The notes beneath the pieces were generated by a model. That model searched no databases, had not been told where the DNA came from, and worked only from the letters and a program-made list of their open reading frames with translations. Positions 1 through 9,569 of a DNA stretch of 64,000 nucleotides are shown here, piece by piece. This stretch comes from Desulfogranum marinum (GTDB lineage: Bacteria; Desulfobacterota; Desulfobulbia; Desulfobulbales; Desulfobulbaceae). Location of the stretch: NCBI RefSeq assembly GCF_016918565.1, contig NZ_JAFFQD010000027.1, forward strand, positions 1 to 64,000, in the 5' to 3' direction. Positions within the stretch are counted from its first letter, which is position 1, and the number at the start of each line of letters is the position of its first letter. A program made the position numbers and the translations under genes.

Positions 1-29
1 GCAGATCGTTTATGCTGTTTTTTCTTCAT
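1..29 (-). CDS. 5' end of an unidentified gene running off the left edge
   Basis: On the reverse strand an ATG at 29 opens a frame that reads MKKKQHKRS before the window ends. An AAGGAGT Shine-Dalgarno sequence lies at 46-40, about 10 nt upstream, which is the main reason to believe it. Only nine codons are visible, so no function can be assigned. The lysine-rich start is compatible with a membrane protein or a small basic protein. Confidence 0.45.
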
Positions 30-507
30 GGAAATGGTGACTCCTTATTGTGGTAATTTGGTCGTTAACACTTTAAGGATATTGCCATTTTCATGATTTC
101 TTTTCAACTATCTGCAGGATTTAGGTACTATTTATAGGTAAACTTATGCAGCTTTTTTTTTTGAATGGTTTTGCCGGTGAGAGTAATAACAGGGAAATAT
201 CAGATAACTTTGATGGAGGAATGGCAATAGTTGGGAGTACTATAAAAAAATTGACCAGGGATATCTAGTGGTGTTCTTCAAACTCTTTTCGCTTTTATCG
301 GTGAGTATAACAAACTGCCAAGGTTTGCTTTGCTCAGTATTGGCCGGCATGACGTATACTTCCTGATGAGGTTTTAGCACAGAGTACGTAGAAAATCCTC
401 CCGGACCAAAGTCAACATCTTTCCACTAAGCCGCGATTAGTAGGGCAGATCCGGGCCTTCAAGTAACACCCGGGAAGCTTGTCAACCCGGATGTATTCTT
501 ATCGAGT
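30..507. other. Intergenic region without a supported gene
   Basis: This AT-rich stretch lies upstream of the gene leaving the left edge and downstream of the antiporter gene. It contains poly-T tracts (around 153-162). A short frame at 222 has a good GGAGGA site but ends after 15 codons. I see no convincing terminator for the antiporter gene; a weak CCGGG/CCCGG pairing lies near 470-500. Nothing else is recognisable. Confidence 0.5.
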
Positions 508-2289
508 CTATAAAAGTAAAAAGCAGAGAGCCATAACCAGTGTCGGTACAAAAGCGTAGATTAGCAGGAGTAGCGGGGATATACCGTTGCTGAAGTAATC
601 TTTCAGGAGTGCCTGCCCTGCTGGATTCGGGGCGTTTGCAATTACAGTAAGTCCACCTCCGGTAACTGCACCTGCTACCACCGCGTATTTCAGACTATCG
701 GTAAAACCGGGGACCAGGGTACTCAGATACGTTATGGCGGCATTATCGTTAAAGGCTGTAAGCACGGTTGCACTCAGCATCAGAGGCAGTTCGTGCAGGC
801 TGCCAAGCACAGGGCCTATCCACCACCCCTGCAGTCCGCCGTGAATGACCAAGCCACCCAGAAAAAAGCCTACAAGTATAGGTGATTTGAGATTAACCGT
901 GTTCTGAAAAGGCCATGTAACATGGGAAAAGCCTATAAAAAAGAGCAGGCCGGATACAAATATTGCCGGGTAATGGGCAGTCGTAATAGTCCAGACCATA
1001 AAGCCCACATGGATGGCCGTAATCCAACCCGGAACATCACCGCAACGTTTATCCCAGTTGGGGTCGATAAGCTTTGGTCTTTTGTCTCTGGGGAGTAACC
1101 CTGGTACAGAGACACACATTTGCTGGGTCTTGAGGTCTTCAAATTCCTGTTCAAAGGTTTCTTCAAGAAGAGTACAATCTGTGTTGTCGAGGCAGTTACA
1201 CGCTGTTAAGGTAGACTCTTTCGCAGTACTCTTAATTCGCTCAAACTCTTGTTGTAAATCATGGCCTATGCGCTCCTCAGCCATTTTTAAATCTTGTTTA
1301 AGAAAATCGCTGTGGATATATTTTTCCCTGATTTCATTTTTGAGCAGGGAGAGCATAAAGTTCTTTTCCAGGCCGGCAATTTCTTTTTTAAACACCCAAA
1401 AGACCATGGTGTTGGATATGAGAATACCAATAACAGCCTTCCAGCCGAAAGTAGTGAACATGAAGGGAAGATTCCAATCCCAGGAAGCCGCGACCATGAG
1501 TACCGGTGGGGCGGCAAAATGGGTAAGCGTTCCTCCTACCGAGACATTGACAAAAAGCAGGGCAATGGTGGCATATTTAAATTTATTGCTTGGTTTTAAT
1601 TCATAAAATTTTTGTGCCAATAGCATCGCAGAAATTGTCATGGCAGCCGGTTCTGTAATAAAAGAACCCAGGATTGGCCCCAAGGTCATGATAGTTAACC
1701 ACCACGCCGCCAATGTACCCTGAAAAACTCCGGCTATTCGGCTCATAATATTTTCCGATAGTTTCAGAATAGGGCGGGAGGATGCCAGCGTCATGATAAC
1801 CACCACAAACATCGGCTCTGTGTAATTGACGCCACTTATATAATTGACAAAGGTATGCCAGTCATAGAAGAAAATAACAGCAGCAGTAAGCACCACTGCC
1901 CAGAGACCAAAGATAACCTCAACTTCTCCAAGAAAGTGAAAGAGCTCTGCAAGCAGATGGGTAGAGCTTTCTGATGCACGGCCAGACTCGATCTCTTTTT
2001 GATGCTCTGCCTTCCACTTATGCGCATAATAAAGGAATTTACTGCTTAGAAATGTATGAATAATAGCAGCCAGAAAAATGAGACTGGCCACCAGGTTAAA
2101 CGGGGTGTGGCTGATGCGATGTTTAAGAATAGCTCCTATGCCGACAATATCAGCATCATGATAACTTGCAAAGCTTGGTGGGAAATTAATAGCGGCTTCA
2201 TGTGATTCCGGGCCACCTCCTCCCGCATAGACAGAGGTCGAAAGCAGCAAAAAAAATAAAAAAAGGATGATTTTTGCACACATTTTCAT
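508..2289 (-). CDS. Putative Na+/H+ antiporter, integral membrane protein
   Basis: The 593-residue polytopic membrane protein matches, by its motifs, the family catalogued as putative Na+/H+ antiporters (Na_H_antiport_3 type). Residues 1-22 form a hydrophobic signal-like segment ending VYAGGGG. Multiple membrane spans follow, with a large soluble loop around residues 300-400 that is rich in charged residues and contains several cysteines (ACNCLDNTDC). The C-terminal half carries FNDNAAITYLSTL and a Gly-rich stretch followed by ANAPNPAGQALL, as expected for ion-transporter-superfamily re-entrant regions. The start is supported by GAAGGAAG just upstream. The gene stands alone, divergent from the amidohydrolase. 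The transported ion is inferred from the family name only. Confidence 0.8.
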   Translation of the reverse strand: MKMCAKIILFLFFLLLSTSVYAGGGGPESHEAAINFPPSFASYHDADIVGIGAILKHRISHTPFNLVASLIFLAAIIHTFLSSKFLYYAHKWKAEHQKEIESGRASESSTHLLAELFHFLGEVEVIFGLWAVVLTAAVIFFYDWHTFVNYISGVNYTEPMFVVVIMTLASSRPILKLSENIMSRIAGVFQGTLAAWWLTIMTLGPILGSFITEPAAMTISAMLLAQKFYELKPSNKFKYATIALLFVNVSVGGTLTHFAAPPVLMVAASWDWNLPFMFTTFGWKAVIGILISNTMVFWVFKKEIAGLEKNFMLSLLKNEIREKYIHSDFLKQDLKMAEERIGHDLQQEFERIKSTAKESTLTACNCLDNTDCTLLEETFEQEFEDLKTQQMCVSVPGLLPRDKRPKLIDPNWDKRCGDVPGWITAIHVGFMVWTITTAHYPAIFVSGLLFFIGFSHVTWPFQNTVNLKSPILVGFFLGGLVIHGGLQGWWIGPVLGSLHELPLMLSATVLTAFNDNAAITYLSTLVPGFTDSLKYAVVAGAVTGGGLTVIANAPNPAGQALLKDYFSNGISPLLLLIYAFVPTLVMALCFLLL

Positions 2290-2921
2290 AAACTTCCTTC
2301 AGCTTTTTTAGTCGTTTTTTGTGAAAAGCAGATAGCGTACTGTAGAGTTCAATGTAAATAATCTCATATGTTCAGTGGGATAGCCTATCCAGTTTATACT
2401 TTTTTGACAAGAATAATACAGGCGGTGTGGCTAAAGATAGGCAAAGGTTTCAATCGTGGATTCTGAAAATGGAAAGCAGGTTTTATGCCATCTTACCCGA
2501 TGAGATGCCTGTTGAGTATGTGGGGCAATTTTTCAGGAAAATCTGGCCGACCTTTTGCTTCTCAATGGTGACTTACGTTCCATGGCTCTGGGCAAAAGAT
2601 CCTCTTGGGCATTTGGCCGGCTTGATTTATGGATTCCGCTTGCTTCTTCTTCTGTAACTATTCAGCAGCACCCCACGGAGTCTGCGCTTACCTCTCTCCA
2701 CGATCTGCCCGCTCAGCATACCGATGTATAGCTAATCGGTCAGCTTGTGAACATTTGGAGCACTGCTGAACAGTTACATTTCGGGGTAGATTGACAGTTT
2801 TTAGATCTTTGCTGAATAGTTACCTTCTTCTTTTATTAATTGGGGGTGTCTTGAAAAAATATTGTTACCGGGTTCAGGCTCAAGATAGGTATTGCTACAA
2901 TTAAATTATGCGGAGGAAAAA
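2290..2921. other. Intergenic region with a dispersed repeat
   Basis: This 630-base region lies between the divergent antiporter and amidohydrolase genes. Its distal part (2665-2804) is a repeat also found at 48363-48504, entered separately. A 76-codon frame at 2427-2657 has no recognisable product and is not annotated. Promoters for both flanking genes must lie here, but no clear -35/-10 pair stands out. Confidence 0.5.
2665..2804 (+). repeat. Dispersed repeat type 2, copy 1
   Basis: About 140 bases that align with 48363-48504 in the same orientation. Both begin GCAGCACCCC, share GAGCATACCGATGTAT-like and TCGGTCAGCTTG segments, continue with ATTTGGAGCACTGCT, and end with TTCGGGG, AGAT and a TTTTAG block. 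The two copies differ by substitutions and small indels, so they are diverged copies rather than a recent duplication. Each lies in a long intergenic region beside a reverse-strand gene start. The function is unknown; no open frame is shared. Confidence 0.6.
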
Positions 2922-3680
2922 ATGATTATTGATGCGCATGTGCACTGCGGTATTCAGGACAATTCTCCACCACAGGCTTTGCAGGACTACCTAGACTATA
3001 GCAGCGGTTCCGGTATTACAGGAGCTGTTATGTTTCCTCCTGTTGCCGAGATCTATGATCGCTGGGATTATCAGTTTGAAGATACTGTCTATTGGCAGAA
3101 AAGACGGCAGCGTGCCAACGAATATCTCTTGTATATCGGTACAGATGATTTTCAGGTATTCCCTTATTTCTTTATCTGGAACGATTTTGCAGTTGAGCAG
3201 ATAACCATGGAACATAAGGGGATCAAATGGCATCGCCACGATGATGAGCCGGAGTACCGCTATACCAGTGAATTGTGTGAAAAGGCGGTGGAGGAAATCA
3301 GGAGACGGAATATGCCGGTGGTATTGGAAGAGGAGCTGGCTAATACCCTTTGCTTTATTCAAGAGATTGCCCCAGGGGTCAAGGTTATTATTCCTCACCT
3401 GGGCGGCCTCAATGGTGGTTATGAAGCCATTAAGGCTAACGGCTTGTGGGCACTGCCCAATGTCTATGCCGACACCGCTTTAGCCGCATCACATGAGATG
3501 CAGGATTATATTCACCATTATGGTACCGAGCGATTGTTTTTTGGTTCGGATTTTCCCTTTGGCGATCCAAAAAACGAATTAAAAAAAGTCTTGCGGCTGA
3601 AGGTCTCAGAGCGGGAAAAGGACCGTCTTGTTGCCGGAAACATTCTTGATTTGCTGGCCACAAGTAATATCACCAGGTAA
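2922..3680 (+). CDS. Amidohydrolase-family metal-dependent hydrolase
   Basis: The 252-residue protein is a TIM-barrel amidohydrolase of the amidohydro_2/PHP-like group. It starts MIIDAHVHCG, giving the HxH metal ligand pair at His6 and His8. Later it has the KWHRH strand motif, IPHLGG (a histidine that usually ligates the second position) and FGSDFPFG, which supplies the catalytic/metal-binding aspartate. I chose the ATG at 2922 because GGAGGAAAAA sits immediately upstream; a TTG at 2892 in the same frame is less likely. The substrate cannot be told. Family members are decarboxylases, lactonases or hydrolases. The gene converges on the decayed gene at 3726-5086. Confidence 0.85.
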   Translation: MIIDAHVHCGIQDNSPPQALQDYLDYSSGSGITGAVMFPPVAEIYDRWDYQFEDTVYWQKRRQRANEYLLYIGTDDFQVFPYFFIWNDFAVEQITMEHKGIKWHRHDDEPEYRYTSELCEKAVEEIRRRNMPVVLEEELANTLCFIQEIAPGVKVIIPHLGGLNGGYEAIKANGLWALPNVYADTALAASHEMQDYIHHYGTERLFFGSDFPFGDPKNELKKVLRLKVSEREKDRLVAGNILDLLATSNITR

Positions 3681-3725
3681 CTAGTCACAGTACAATCTAA
3701 ATGTTCGGATAAAGTCTTTTCAGTT

Positions 3726-5086
3726 TTATCCGCGCATCATCCGTCTTAAATTGCCAATGGACCTGCGTCTGCCGGTTGTTTCGATCCAGTCGCGGAAGCA
3801 GTGCTGCCATTCTGCCCGCGTTTCTCTCCATTCCGGGTTTGTTGCCATTATGTCGCCCGCGCATTTATAATATCCGCACCTGGCCAAACCGTCACATACA
3901 AATTCCGCAATGTCGCTGAAGTAGGCGCCGTGCTCCTGGGGATTGTATGCGTTAACAAGCATAAGGCCATTATCCTGGTCAGTAACAAACAGCTGCTTAT
4001 CCCGGGCCATGGATCCAAACGTGAAAAAAAAGGAAAAGGAGGAGGGCCCAATTGCTCCTGGGCCAATTCAATGAGTCGCTGCACAAAACTTCTGCCGATA
4101 ACGGCCATTGCGGTGCCAACCATATGAGAATTGGCGTCTTCATTGACCATGCGGACAAAGCTGTCTTTTACCTGGTGGGACAATGCTTCAAGATCTTCGA
4201 CCAAAGGTTGTTGAAAGATAGAGTTCACCAACAGCAGACTGTTTTGTGACTCATAACGAACGATATCGGTTAATTCTATGACACCAACAGGCCACCTGTC
4301 TTTCATGATGGGAAGATGCTTGATACTGCATCGTAACATCATCAGCATGGCCTCGTACACATATGCGTTATGATCAAGGCTCAATCAGCTATGTTGTCAT
4401 AACCTCGGCTACTGGAGTATCGTACGGCAGCCCGGAAGCCAGAATACGAATACAAAGATCCCTATCCGTCAGGATACCGATTATCTGTTTTTTTCGGTTT
4501 TTTTTTCGAACTCGCTTCTTTTTTCCCCAACCATGACCGCAGGCACATTCTCCTCTGCCATTGTTTGAGCGGCAAGCTGAATGGTGGTCTTGCCGGGCAT
4601 TATAACCGGTTCGCGAGTGAGCAGGTCTTTCACCTTGACTGTTGTCAGATCATTATCGCCGACAGTAGTGACGGCCTGATGTAGCCGGGTACTGTTTTCA
4701 AGTTCTACAAAGTCTGAAAAATCTTCGTTTTTCGAGCAAAAATCATGAAAAATATCTTCAGGTAAACGATAAACCAGCGTGTCTTCAATTGCTTTTGCTT
4801 GCAACCGAACCAGATTGTTCATCAACAATCCCATCTGACCGAACAGATCCCCCTGTGCAAGGCGATTATATAACTTGCCGTTGCTCTGGTATATTTCGAC
4901 AGCACCACTTCGAATCACATAAAGATGATGGATCCTGTCTCCATAGCGCAAGATATCACTGCCTGCCTGGGAATAGGCAACCTCCATCGACGACACTGCA
5001 CAATTTACAGATTCAACAGGCAAAGTATCAAAAGGCGGGTATTGAATGAGGAAGTCTCTGATTTCAAATAACTCCATATCCATCAA
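3726..5086 (-). pseudogene. Decayed cNMP-binding/CBS/DUF294 nucleotidyltransferase-like gene
   Basis: Three consecutive reverse-strand frames together read as one signalling protein. 5086-4481 encodes a cyclic-nucleotide-binding domain (RYGDRIHHLYVIRSGAVEIY, LAQGDLFGQMGLL) and the start of a CBS domain (VKVKDLLTREPV). The frame then shifts in a poly-A tract near 4495-4508 and continues QIIGILTDRDLCIRILASGLPYD to a stop at about 4388. It resumes in another frame from 4384 (second CBS, KHLPIMKDRWPVGVIELTDI, then the DUF294 domain start), and shifts again in a poly-T/A tract near 4022-4030 to SMARDKQLFVTDQDNGLML and DIMATNPEWR. The usual C-terminal DUF294_C region is missing. Two lesions lie in homopolymers and could be sequencing errors. 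The stop/frameshift near 4388 and the lost C-terminus argue for true decay. Confidence 0.8.
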
Positions 5087-5277
5087 ACGTAATCGTCACA
5101 GTTTTGAAACTGAGAACTCTCATAAATAATTGATTAAAAGGAGTTTTATCCATTGAAAGGGATTGCAATTTCCGCAGTAATTGAGCTTATTGTCATGCGT
5201 ACCCATGTGTTGCACCGCTGCGGAAAAAGAACATATACATATTACCGACCAAATAGCAAATACAGGATGACTAAAAA

Positions 5278-5619
5278 ATGTTTGTAGAAGATCATGTAGA
5301 GTTTACCGGATTATCGGGAAAGACCTATACATTTGAGGTGTATCCAAAAAGTGCTCAGCTTCCTGAAACCGGCGGTATTTTTATTGTTACGTATATGCAT
5401 CCGCGTGGTCATCGAGCTGGATTCAAGGTAAATGCTCTTCACGTTGGAGTGGCTGATAATCTTCATGCAGCGGTACATGCTCTCAAAACAGAAGAAATGC
5501 TTTTGAAAAAATGCTGGAATTATACCTGCATAATGAACCTTGATACACCTGTTACAAGAGATGCATATTGTGCTGACCTGAATGCGCATCTTTCGTTGGA
5601 GAAGGAGAGAGGGGACTGA
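5278..5619 (+). CDS. Small protein of unknown function
   Basis: The 113-residue soluble protein has no signal peptide or membrane span. It begins with EFTGLSGKTYTFEVYP and has a GGIFIVTYMH strand followed by an HVGVADNLHAAVHAL segment. This layout (short beta N-terminus, GGxxxVT, then xxGxxDNLxxxxxxH) resembles a group of small uncharacterised proteins that carry a YIGQT-like motif; that similarity is from memory and weak. The ATG at 5278 has only a distant AGGA upstream. It stands alone between the decayed DUF294 gene and the EamA gene. No function is assigned. Confidence 0.6.
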   Translation: MFVEDHVEFTGLSGKTYTFEVYPKSAQLPETGGIFIVTYMHPRGHRAGFKVNALHVGVADNLHAAVHALKTEEMLLKKCWNYTCIMNLDTPVTRDAYCADLNAHLSLEKERGD

Positions 5620-5854
5620 TTGCCTGTTTCGGCAATGTTAAATATGGTATGGCCATGGAAACAAGGATGTGCCTGAATGAGCAATCTCCCCGGCCGTGAA
5701 CATTTTTGATATCTAAGAATCAGGACCGGGAAGAGTCTAAAATTTCAACCCTACGTTCAGTGATGAGGTCTGTAAAGAGTATGTGCTGTCCAGGCTTAAA
5801 ATAGAACTTGGACACAATACCCTGGGGTAAAGAGGGACTAACCTTAAACGACGA

Positions 5855-6778
5855 TTAGCCTTTTTTGCGCTGTAAGGGTAAATTAAAGAGCAACAGGCCG
5901 GAGAAAATGAAAAAAATTCCAGCGATATGATAGGTCTGAAAACGCTCTTCCAGGAAAATCATGGCCAGTAGAGCAGTAAAAAGTGGCAGTAGATTGATAT
6001 AGAGACCAGCGCGATTTGCGCCAATTTCGTAAATCCCCCGATTCCAGCATAAGTAGGCAAGAATGGATGGAAAGAACGCAAAGTAAATCAGGCTGAGAAT
6101 AACCGATTGTGACACTACCCAGGGAGGCTCTGATTGTATTTCCCAAAGGTAAAGTGGTAACAGGAAGACAACACCAACAGCAAAAGTCGCGGTTAAAAAA
6201 CTCAGTGGGTGAATATCCGGCCGTTTGCGTAGCAGAGCTGTGTAAGTAGCGTAAAGAATAATTGCCAGCAACATAATCAGATCGCCGATTACAAATTCCA
6301 GATCCTTCAGTCTCTGCATGTCGCCCCGTATAATAATATAGCCGGCTCCGCCAGCGCAAAGAGCGATGGCAAACATCTGCCTTAACGTAATACGATCACC
6401 AAACAGAAGAAAACTGATCAGGACAATAATAGCCGGCATAATGGATTGAGTAAGTGAAATATTAATAGCTGTGGTCGTGTGAGCTGCCGTGTAGAGAAGA
6501 ACATTGAATGAAGCAATACCTAGCAACCCGAGCAGAAGAATGGTTTTCCAGCCTTTTTTTATTTCGGGCCAGTCATTGCTTACATAGGACCACGTGAATG
6601 GGATCAATACCGATAAGGCGATGGTCCAGCGCCAGAAAGCTAAGGTGATCGGTGGAATTTGGTCGGCAATAAACCTGGCCAGGGTTGCATTTCCCGCCCA
6701 GAAAAAGGGGGGCAAAATCATCAGCAGGTAGACCCACTTTAAATTAGGTTTCATATCGGCCAAGGTTAAGGTTATCAT
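5855..6778 (-). CDS. EamA/DMT-family transporter
   Basis: The 307-residue inner-membrane protein has about ten hydrophobic helices arranged as two EamA repeats. The first half starts PPFFWAGNATLARF, and the second half starts near LLAIILYATYTALLRKR. The sequence also contains the GNATLARFIADQIPP and FLEERFQTYHIAGIFFIFSGLLL segments typical of drug/metabolite transporter permeases. The start may be the ATG at 6778 or the in-frame one at 6754 (MKPNLKW); neither has a strong ribosome site. The family exports small metabolites or amino acids; the substrate is unknown. A second, unrelated-looking family member is encoded at 56890. Confidence 0.85.
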   Translation of the reverse strand: MITLTLADMKPNLKWVYLLMILPPFFWAGNATLARFIADQIPPITLAFWRWTIALSVLIPFTWSYVSNDWPEIKKGWKTILLLGLLGIASFNVLLYTAAHTTTAINISLTQSIMPAIIVLISFLLFGDRITLRQMFAIALCAGGAGYIIIRGDMQRLKDLEFVIGDLIMLLAIILYATYTALLRKRPDIHPLSFLTATFAVGVVFLLPLYLWEIQSEPPWVVSQSVILSLIYFAFFPSILAYLCWNRGIYEIGANRAGLYINLLPLFTALLAMIFLEERFQTYHIAGIFFIFSGLLLFNLPLQRKKG

Positions 6779-6953
6779 ATTGAAGGTCGAGACATTTTCA
6801 TATTCCCTTCACTGAAAGTCTTGTCTGTATGCGAGCCCCCGTTGGCAAGGGAGCATTATATTTACAGAGGCGCAAGTTTGATCAGAAGAATTCTCGTTTT
6901 ATTGCCAGAGGGAAAATAGTGACAGACCGTACACAGCATTTGCAGTCGAGATC

Positions 6954-9569
6954 CTATATTTTATCTTCCAAAACCTCCCGTATTGTTCTGGACAATTCCT
7001 CACGCAGTATTGGTTTTGACAAAAAAGCTTTGATGCCGATGGCATCGGCTTTCTCCCGAGTGATTAATTCACTGTACCCTGTACACAGTATGATGGGTGT
7101 TTGCTGCCTGATACTCAATATTTTTTTTGCTAGATCCATTCCGGTCATTTTGGGCATGGTCATGTCTGTGATAATCAGGTCAAAGCTTTCTGGTGCGGCA
7201 CTAAATGCATGAAGCGCTTGCTGACTGTTTGAAAATGCTGATATCTGATACCCGAGATCTGTTAATGATGTTCTCATCAGGTCCACAATCATCTGGTCAT
7301 CGTCAACTAAGAGGATTCGTTCAATTCCAGTCTGTAGGACAGTATCCGGTTGTTCGGCCTTGTTTTGGATATCATTGTCGATTTTGGGAAAGAAAATGCA
7401 TACACTGGTTCCTTGGCCTGGTTCACTGTAAACCTTAATTGTTCCACCACAGTTTTGTACTATCCCGTGCACTACAGACAGCCCAAGTCCGGTTCCTTCC
7501 CCGATTTCTTTGGTGGTAAAATAAGGATCAAAGATTTTGCTGAGCGTGGCTCTATCCATCCCGTACCCTGTATCACTAACTTCCAGTCTCAGATACGTTC
7601 CTGGGGACAGTGCCACTTCAGAATATGTAAAATCTTCTTTCAATATTGTTCGTTCAGTTAGAGAAACGTTCAGAATTCCGCCCGACTCCCTCATTGCATG
7701 ATAGGCGTTGGTGCAGAGGTTCATGATAATCTGATGGATCTGTGTTGCATCTGCAAGGATTGTCCCGGAATCTTTTGGAACATCCTGTCTGATCTCTATC
7801 GTCGTGGGAAGAGATGATCGTATAAGTTTTAGTGCTTCCTTGATTATAAAATCTAATTGAATAGGTTTTTTGTTCAGTTCTGATTGTCTGCTGAACAAAA
7901 GAATTTGGTTCACCAGATTCTTTGCACGGAGTGCTGCATTTACAACCTGGCTCTGCATCTTTCTCGTGTAATCATCAGGGGGAAGCCTTTTCTGGACCAG
8001 TTCCGCATAGCCTAATATAGCAGACAAGATGTTGTTGAAATCATGGGCGATGCCGCCTGCAAGCGTCCCCATGGCTTCCATTTTATGGGATTGGGCGAGC
8101 ATGGCTTCGAGCTTCTCTTTTTCTTCCTCAGCTTTTATCTTTTCTGTCAGCTCGATCCCTGTGCCGACAATATAACTGTCACCAAAGTACTCTATATGTT
8201 GAGTCATGTATAAAATCGGAATCAATCTGTTGTCTTTGGTTTGGGTGTAAAATTGAGTGGTTAAGTTCCCGGTTTTAAGGAGTTGTTTTATAGCACTGTT
8301 TAAAGTTGGAATATCAGCAACATCGACAAAGGTGGTGATGGGAGCATCTTTTAATTCATCTGGAGAATAACCGAGTATTTTCACATATTGCTCATTCCAT
8401 TTTTTCATTACATATTGTTTACCTTCAAGCTTAAACAGAAAAAACACACCGGGTAGACTTTCAATGAGATGATTAAAAAATGCTTTTTCTTTTACCAAAT
8501 CGTTTCTGACCTTCGTCTGTTCGCTTACATCCCTGCCTTCTGCCAGAAGTGAAATGATATTTCCCTTTTCATCACAGATAGGGGAGAGGTTGAAGTCTAC
8601 GTTAATTGCGTCTTGTTTATCATTTTTATGAATACCTTCAAAACGGCAGAATTTCCCTTTTGAACTGGCGTCGATTGCTTCGTGTAAGCGATTTTTTAAT
8701 TCTTCTCCTTGCCACCAGGGAGTTTCACAAAAGGGCTTTCCAAGTACATCTGTTTCGCCCTTGGCTATAAACCGCAAAGCAGAACGATTAACCTTGGTTA
8801 ATATGCCTTCAGGTGTAAGTGTTCCGATAAACTGAATGGTATGGTTAAATATCGCTGAAAGCTCACGTTCCGCTCTGTGCAACATCATGTTTTGTATGTG
8901 GATTTCTTTCATTGAAGCCCATACCAAAGCGAAAGTAAGACTCAGTAAAATAAAAGTTAAGCCAACTATTTTAATGACATAGCTGAATTGGCTGTTACGA
9001 ATATCTGTCATATACTGGCCGGTGCCGATGTAACAATCTAATTCAGTAATACCAATGATATAGGAAATTTTTTCTTGAGCAGATACCTCTCCTGGTCTTT
9101 GGTAATGATACGATACATACCCTAGCCCTTCTGGTGATTTTGCAACATTTATTAAAGTTCGTATAATGTAAACGCCATGGGCATCTTTCAAGTCCCACAT
9201 ATCAGTCATTTCTTTTTCAGGTTCAAAGGGTTGGACCAGCATGATTCCGTCATAGGAGCTCATGAAAATGTAATTTTCACCAGTATGGTCATTGTAGATC
9301 ATCGTTCTAATGAAGTTGCGAACCTGTTGAAGAGCATTATCCTTAGATATTTTCTGATTACGGTAGTCTACGAGTATCGGTTCAATGGAATTTCTGGCAA
9401 TCTGAACAGCCTGTTTGAGAGAAATCAGTCTTTGCTTTTTCGTTTCGCCCATGTATTGGTTGGCAAGATAACCGGAGGAACAAGCAAATACAAAGCCAAG
9501 GATCAGGCCGATACAGATTATTTTTAATCTGGCCGGCCTTAAAATTGATTTTTCACCAGTAACACTCAT
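6954..9569 (-). CDS. Cache-PAS-PAS hybrid sensor histidine kinase
   Basis: The 871-residue membrane sensor kinase has a first transmembrane helix at about residues 14-34 and an extracytoplasmic single-Cache sensor region at about 40-200 (DGIMLVQPF, CYIGTGQYMTDI). A second helix follows at about 205-226, then two PAS domains (about 235-355 and 360-485). The HisKA H-box is GTLAGGIAHDFNNILS, the HATPase has DTGYGMD and GTGLGLSVVHGIV, and the C-terminal receiver has VDDDQ and TDMTMPK with the phospho-acceptor aspartate. AGGGGA precedes the ATG. Cache domains of this type bind small organic ligands such as carboxylates, but the ligand here is unknown. It is an orphan: no response regulator lies beside it. 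Confidence 0.9.
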   Translation of the reverse strand: MSVTGEKSILRPARLKIICIGLILGFVFACSSGYLANQYMGETKKQRLISLKQAVQIARNSIEPILVDYRNQKISKDNALQQVRNFIRTMIYNDHTGENYIFMSSYDGIMLVQPFEPEKEMTDMWDLKDAHGVYIIRTLINVAKSPEGLGYVSYHYQRPGEVSAQEKISYIIGITELDCYIGTGQYMTDIRNSQFSYVIKIVGLTFILLSLTFALVWASMKEIHIQNMMLHRAERELSAIFNHTIQFIGTLTPEGILTKVNRSALRFIAKGETDVLGKPFCETPWWQGEELKNRLHEAIDASSKGKFCRFEGIHKNDKQDAINVDFNLSPICDEKGNIISLLAEGRDVSEQTKVRNDLVKEKAFFNHLIESLPGVFFLFKLEGKQYVMKKWNEQYVKILGYSPDELKDAPITTFVDVADIPTLNSAIKQLLKTGNLTTQFYTQTKDNRLIPILYMTQHIEYFGDSYIVGTGIELTEKIKAEEEKEKLEAMLAQSHKMEAMGTLAGGIAHDFNNILSAILGYAELVQKRLPPDDYTRKMQSQVVNAALRAKNLVNQILLFSRQSELNKKPIQLDFIIKEALKLIRSSLPTTIEIRQDVPKDSGTILADATQIHQIIMNLCTNAYHAMRESGGILNVSLTERTILKEDFTYSEVALSPGTYLRLEVSDTGYGMDRATLSKIFDPYFTTKEIGEGTGLGLSVVHGIVQNCGGTIKVYSEPGQGTSVCIFFPKIDNDIQNKAEQPDTVLQTGIERILLVDDDQMIVDLMRTSLTDLGYQISAFSNSQQALHAFSAAPESFDLIITDMTMPKMTGMDLAKKILSIRQQTPIILCTGYSELITREKADAIGIKAFLSKPILREELSRTIREVLEDKI

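Noticed and set aside
1013-1606. 197-codon forward frame inside the antiporter gene
   Set aside because: It lies opposite the well-supported antiporter coding sequence and has no domain signal.
2427-2657. 76-codon forward frame (MAKDRQRFQSW...)
   Set aside because: It has no ribosome site and no recognisable domain, it ends in a run of leucines, and it lies in an intergenic region beside a repeat.
5154-5285. TTG-started frame behind an AAAGGAG site
   Set aside because: The ribosome site is good, but the 43-codon product has no recognisable pattern and overlaps the next gene start out of frame.
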